Below are positions 60,601 through 64,000 of a DNA stretch of 64,000 nt, in pieces (the stretch's first letter is position 1; every line of letters starts with the position of its first letter). The stretch comes from Flammula alnicola (lineage: Eukaryota > Basidiomycota > Agaricomycetes > Agaricales > Strophariaceae): assembly GCA_015499995.1 (NCBI GenBank), contig JADNRV010000104.1:62001-126000 (forward strand). Reading direction: 5' to 3'. Made by a program: the position numbers and the translations under genes. A model generated the notes under the pieces. That model saw nothing but the letters and a program-made list of their open reading frames with translations, made no database searches and was not told the DNA's origin.

Positions 60601-60774
60601 CGCAGCAACTGTAGATATCTCCAGAGTTGCCTATGATGAACCAAAAATCAGATTGATAAGTATTTGCGTTGCAAGCAAACCGCCATGAATACGTACTTTA
60701 AAGATATCCGGTGTGCTGTCCAGATCATGAACGTCTTTCACTGGTACAGCGCCAAAGAATGTAAATTGGCGCCA
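57604..60774 (-). pseudogene. VPS11: VPS11 copy B, truncated before the RING domain
   Basis: Runs on the minus strand from 60,774 (WRQFTFFGAVPVKDVHDLDSTPDIF) through the beta-propeller (LIADIHGSIHLLNREFESTN, LLKIWDLENKDKKTGALNLLRSTK, YLFIVTTNRVLAYKASGR, GCATIDWKEGMSSLPGMRRFICVG), then DVTKVTMFDPENKLVAYSGTFEQG, MLYRKSLYGLGLNLA, DGAMGQYVQTMGHLQPSYVIRK, and the long open stretch 58,617-57,640 with LDQVAVWNTLLELYLTLPMRAG and YDSMHALILCSSYGFTDGLVLLWEK. It stops after VLRFLASMPKLLTS, so the RING-H2 and preceding helices found in copy A (44,815-45,569) are absent; the last residues are junction sequence. The N-terminal half is better kept than in copy A, with a few slips. Without the RING this copy should not assemble properly. 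The very first exon was not identified. Confidence 0.8.
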
Positions 60775-61475
60775 CTGTGTAAAACATCAGCCAGATATTC
60801 GCGTCATTCGATCCAAACCGACCCCAGTAAAATAAGAGCCATAACAATTACCACCGGTGGTGCCCAGTCGATGTGGTTCCATTGATGTTGGCTACTTTTG
60901 CAGTCAATGCTCCTAGACTCGAAGACATATTTCAAACCCGCTTCATAAAATCCAGATACACGACAAGTAGCAGCTGGCAGGATTCCTGATATCCGAGTTG
61001 GTGTTGTCGACAAGTCTGCCTGTCAACCGAGGTATTCCGTCGATTCAGAGGCTCCTGTCAGTGCCTTCGTTGTCCTTTGCGGCAAGAAATAAGGAGAACG
61101 GGTATCGACCCTACGCGGCTGCGTATGTACAAGATCGTGTTTACGACTCCAGCAAACAAATCCCAGCTCATCAACGCAAACGGTCCCACCCTACATCTAA
61201 ACCGCATCCACGTTCCCCTACAATCTCGTACGTCTTGCTCATTCTCGGCACAACGACACGATGTACTTATCGTGGTCGCGTTACAGACATATCCGAAAAG
61301 CAATGGCCCTCTGGAGATTGCACAAATGGCTGCACGTCTGTTTTTTCTGCACCATTGGCATTGCAAGCGTTGCTGACCGACCCTTATTATGCACCTCGTC
61401 GTCAAGGCTCAAGATTCAGGGCTCCGAGGTGCGTGTTTCTCTTGGTAAAATGTGGTCGTGGTCTTTATACATTGT
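60775..61475. other. Spacer between VPS11 copy B and truncated transporter copy
   Basis: About 700 bp. An open frame at 60,998-61,495 (+, 165 codons) is Arg/Ser-rich and overlaps another on the opposite strand; I recognise nothing in either. The spacer includes the VPS11 copy B promoter and the breakpoint of the transporter copy. Confidence 0.45.
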
Positions 61476-62601
61476 TTAGCTCCGGAATGGCGTAACGACA
61501 CGCGTCGGATACCCGATCAACAACAGCCGGAAGACGACAGTGACGAACGGCAGACTGCCGAGGAGGATGACGAGGAGGATGGCGGGGGACAGCGCCATGA
61601 GGAAGGGGTTGGCGATGAGTAGGTGGGTCGTTAGTGTTGGGTTGATGAGGTGTGGATTTGCCGAGGAAGGTGGTGGAGTCGGCAGGCGGTGAGGAGGGAG
61701 AGTGAAAGTGGGATGAGTGCAAATAGGCGGAGGCTATTAAGACAGAAGTAATTAATATAAGTGTATGAGATGAAATAGAGGAAGAACATGAAGTGCTTAC
61801 TCCAGTCTCGCCGCATGTCGGCACCGTATCCCCATCCCACATAAAACTCCCAACAAACGCCCATATCGCTGAGATAAACAGCGTAGCAGGCACGAACACA
61901 GAGGTCGCCACAACAACAGGCTTCACAAACACCCTCAACAGATACACATAGCATCGAGCTCGGAGAATTTGCCGGGCGCCCGGTCGTGAAAAGGAGGAAG
62001 AGGGAGAAGAACATGCAGAGGGTGACGAGCCCCAGCCAGAGAGAGATCCACGCGGCGTCGGGGTCTTTCCGCCACTTGCGCGGGGTATGCCGTGGGTCGG
62101 GGAGGGTGAAGACGTCGAGCGGGCGGGCGAGGCCGTCCCGCGGGAGGAGGGGGTCTGTGAGCGAGAGCGAGTGCGGTTCTAGAGGTGGCGGAGGGGCGGT
62201 AATGGGGCGTGGGCGGTCGTTTGCGGGCGTGTCTGGTCATGAGGCGTCGGAGGCCGAGACTTTGGCAAGGACGGTGACATTGCCACCAGTACATCCGCTG
62301 GTGGGCTCGAGTCAGATGTCGAGGAGGAGGGTGAGGGTGACGACGAGCGCCGAGGAGAGTGTGTCAGGCGGCAGCTCACTGGCCTCGCTGTGTCGCAAAT
62401 GGGGGTCATCGAAGTCACCGAGGTCTGTCCGAGTCGTGCCCACCATGCCCACCATGACGAGACCCGTCCTCGCCTGTGGTAAACGAGAAGAATATGGGTT
62501 GGGAGGAGGAAGACATGGTGCGTTGCCCATGGTGATCTATTGAGGTATTAGGCCTCAGGCCTCAGGCCTCAGGATGCGTAGGTTGCGAAGGAGGTCGCCA
62601 T
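61476..62601 (-). pseudogene. PNS1: Pns1/CTL-type transporter copy B, truncated
   Basis: Starts like copy A (ATG 62,601, cgacctccttcgc) and matches it through the cytosolic region and the first membrane segments, including YLLRVFVKPVVVATSVFVPATLF, the following intron and FVTVVFRLLLIGYPT, where it stops matching at about 61,510; a stop follows at 61,476-61,478. More than half of the protein is lost. Other lesions: the start region is interrupted by a 7-bp tandem repeat with stops, about 165 bp are deleted between the acidic N-terminus (HSEASELPP) and HSPRRSSS, and frames slip near 62,410 and 61,960. Confidence 0.8.
62551..62573. repeat. 7-bp tandem repeat, three units
   Basis: ggcctca repeated three times followed by gg. 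It lies where copy A has unique coding sequence (YASQYLNRQPD), so it arose in this copy and helps to destroy its N-terminus. Confidence 0.8.
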
Positions 62602-62764
62602 AGACGTCTCCAAAAGTACAACTCGCCTCTTGACTCGGTTCTCACTCAGGTTCTCACTGTCACTGTCAGAGGAAACTCTCAGTCAAATAGAATTTGTCAC
62701 AGGGGCGCTTGCCAAACAGCCGCGCACTGCACGCGTTTCTTGCAACGAACCGTCATCCACAAAC

Positions 62765-62790
62765 ATGACGTCCGCGAAAACTCAAAGTTT
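62765..62790 (-). pseudogene. Stub of the PUA/ASCH-like gene start
   Basis: gacgtccgcgaaaactcaaa, read on the plus strand, matches the first codons of the PUA/ASCH-like gene as read in its own direction (gacgtccgcgaaaacccgca) and is directly joined to the start of the kinase-like copy. It suggests that this block once had the PUA/ASCH gene here and lost it by deletion or rearrangement. The match is only about 20 bp, so it is tentative. Confidence 0.4.
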
Positions 62791-62793
62791 CAA

Positions 62794-64000
62794 ATGTTCA
62801 ACGTCAACGTTGGCCTTCACAACCTTGACGCGTTCTGCTGCTAGTCTACCATGACTTCACCAACTCTCTTACTATCATGTCCACTGGTGACAGAGTCACG
62901 CAGCAGCTCCGACAGCAGGTAAGTCCAACCTAGAAGATCACAGCGACGTTATCTTTAGTTTGCAATGACCCTCCGTAATATGCAGCTTCCTGGAAATTTG
63001 GACGCTTGGGTGTTCCTTGAAAGTGAAGAAGCTGAGAAACTATGGTCGACCTTACAGGATGTATTCCTCAATCAAGGTTACACATTGTGGCCACACCGCG
63101 CGTTTTTTTCTTCTTCGAGCGCCAACCGAACCGCCTACGTTGACAAGCGGGTTTGTCCATGTCATTCCTACTCGGCATAGTATAAAATGTGGCGTCGGAA
63201 GGTCAGCGTCACTCCTTTCAATGGAGTATAAAGTTCGTAACATTCCTTCACCTTTTCTTGATTTGTGATTGTTTGACACAGATATGTGTTCGTAGAATGC
63301 TCTCTGTCGAGTAGCTCGTACTGCAGAAGGCCGTGATGTTTTTATTCGGGTCCTAGTGGTTAACAAGGATGGGCAAGAACTTGGATCTTCTCAGGCGAAT
63401 CGCAACAGCACCGACCAGTTCCTTTTTCAACAATCATACACTTCCTATGTGGGCAGAACTCAAGTTCAAAGACGTTGTTTTTGGCATTTTTCCAAAAGTC
63501 GGGCCCGGAATCTCCTTGTCAGAAATCTACGGTTTCTGGGCCAAGAATTCCGTTGGAGATGTTATCGAAATAGTCATGCGGGCATTGGAGGTACGGATAC
63601 GTTCACTGACTTGCTAAGTTTTATTTTCATGATCATCTTAAAACAGGGATTTGCATTCATTCACTCATTAAATATAGCACATCGCGTCAGTTGACGATCT
63701 TCCTACATCAAATGCTACGTACTGAATTCCCTTCACAGGACACATTCAGAGATAATTTCGTTATTCAATGGTTTCCTGAATCACTTCACATAAAAAAGAT
63801 TTCTCCGTCGCGGCCTCGGGTGTATCTAATTGATTTCGAACGTGCAGGGTCCTTTCCAGAAGATTTACCCCACGAAGAATGCCTCTCAACAGGTTACCCA
63901 CTGTGCGGCTCGTTACCCACCGTTGGCGATTACGGTCGGCCGTTTGCACCAGAGTTGGTCTCCGGAAAGCCTTACAGTCCTTTCAAGTCCGACCTATGGC
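62794..64000 (+). pseudogene. Kinase-like protein copy B, decayed (3' end outside the window)
   Basis: Aligns with the gene at 47,185-45,680 throughout. It opens MFNVNVGLHNLDAFCC and then meets an in-frame TAG where copy A has SSW; LPGNLDAWVFLESEEAEKLW, FFNNHTLPMWAELKFKDVVFGIFPKVGP, HR/DTFRDNF (catalytic loop across an intron) and YLIDFERAGSFP (DFE again) follow. Several indels break the frame at 63.1-63.4 kb. It is cut by the window edge in SGKPYSPFKSDLW. It is divergent from the broken transporter copy. Confidence 0.7.

Noticed and set aside
60998..61495. 165-codon open frame between VPS11 copy B and the transporter copy
   Set aside because: Arg/Ser-rich, opposed by another open frame, and spanning a rearrangement junction.

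Overview
The window looks like nuclear DNA of a mushroom-forming basidiomycete (Agaricomycetes). The genes are cut by many short introns of about 45-80 bp. The gene families are fungal or eukaryotic housekeeping ones (CENP-C/Mif2, mitochondrial tRNA 2-thiouridylase, VPS11, Pns1-type transporter, Pho85-type cyclin). The rest are families expanded in mushrooms: NACHT and patatin/NB-ARC/TPR NOD-like receptors and a kinase-like family. Family names come from motifs read by eye; no database search was possible.

Layout. 1-7 kb is a compact housekeeping block: the 3' end of CENP-C/Mif2 (+), SLM3/MTU1 tRNA 2-thiouridylase (-), a DUF4140/DUF4139 protein (+) and an old-yellow-enzyme oxidoreductase (-). 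7-34 kb is almost empty of recognisable genes except one PCL-type cyclin at 19.9-21.0 kb. 34-64 kb is a mosaic of duplicated, partly broken segments: a second, dead old-yellow-enzyme copy (34-35.5 kb); a NACHT receptor between two copies of the same 3' flank (35.5-38.2 kb); a VPS11 copy split by a 3.6-kb insertion (38.2-45.6 kb) that carries a class I aminoacyl-tRNA-synthetase-like gene and a PUA/ASCH-like gene; a kinase-like gene; a second PUA/ASCH-like gene; a Pns1-type transporter; a large patatin-NB-ARC-TPR receptor (52.7-57.2 kb); and then, inverted, second copies of VPS11, the transporter and the kinase-like gene (57.6-64 kb), all truncated or decayed.

The most notable points are: the receptor whose TPR domain is 14 near-identical 120-bp units differing at a few codons, as in self-diversifying fungal allorecognition or immune receptors; the aminoacyl-tRNA-synthetase-like gene that is present in one copy of a duplicated segment and absent from the other; and the fact that no complete VPS11 is present although two partial copies are. 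Many genes carry 1-nt frameshifts that are mostly shortened homopolymers. This pattern points to long-read consensus error at least as much as to real decay, so I call those genes CDS and reserve pseudogene for copies with nonsense mutations, truncations or large deletions.
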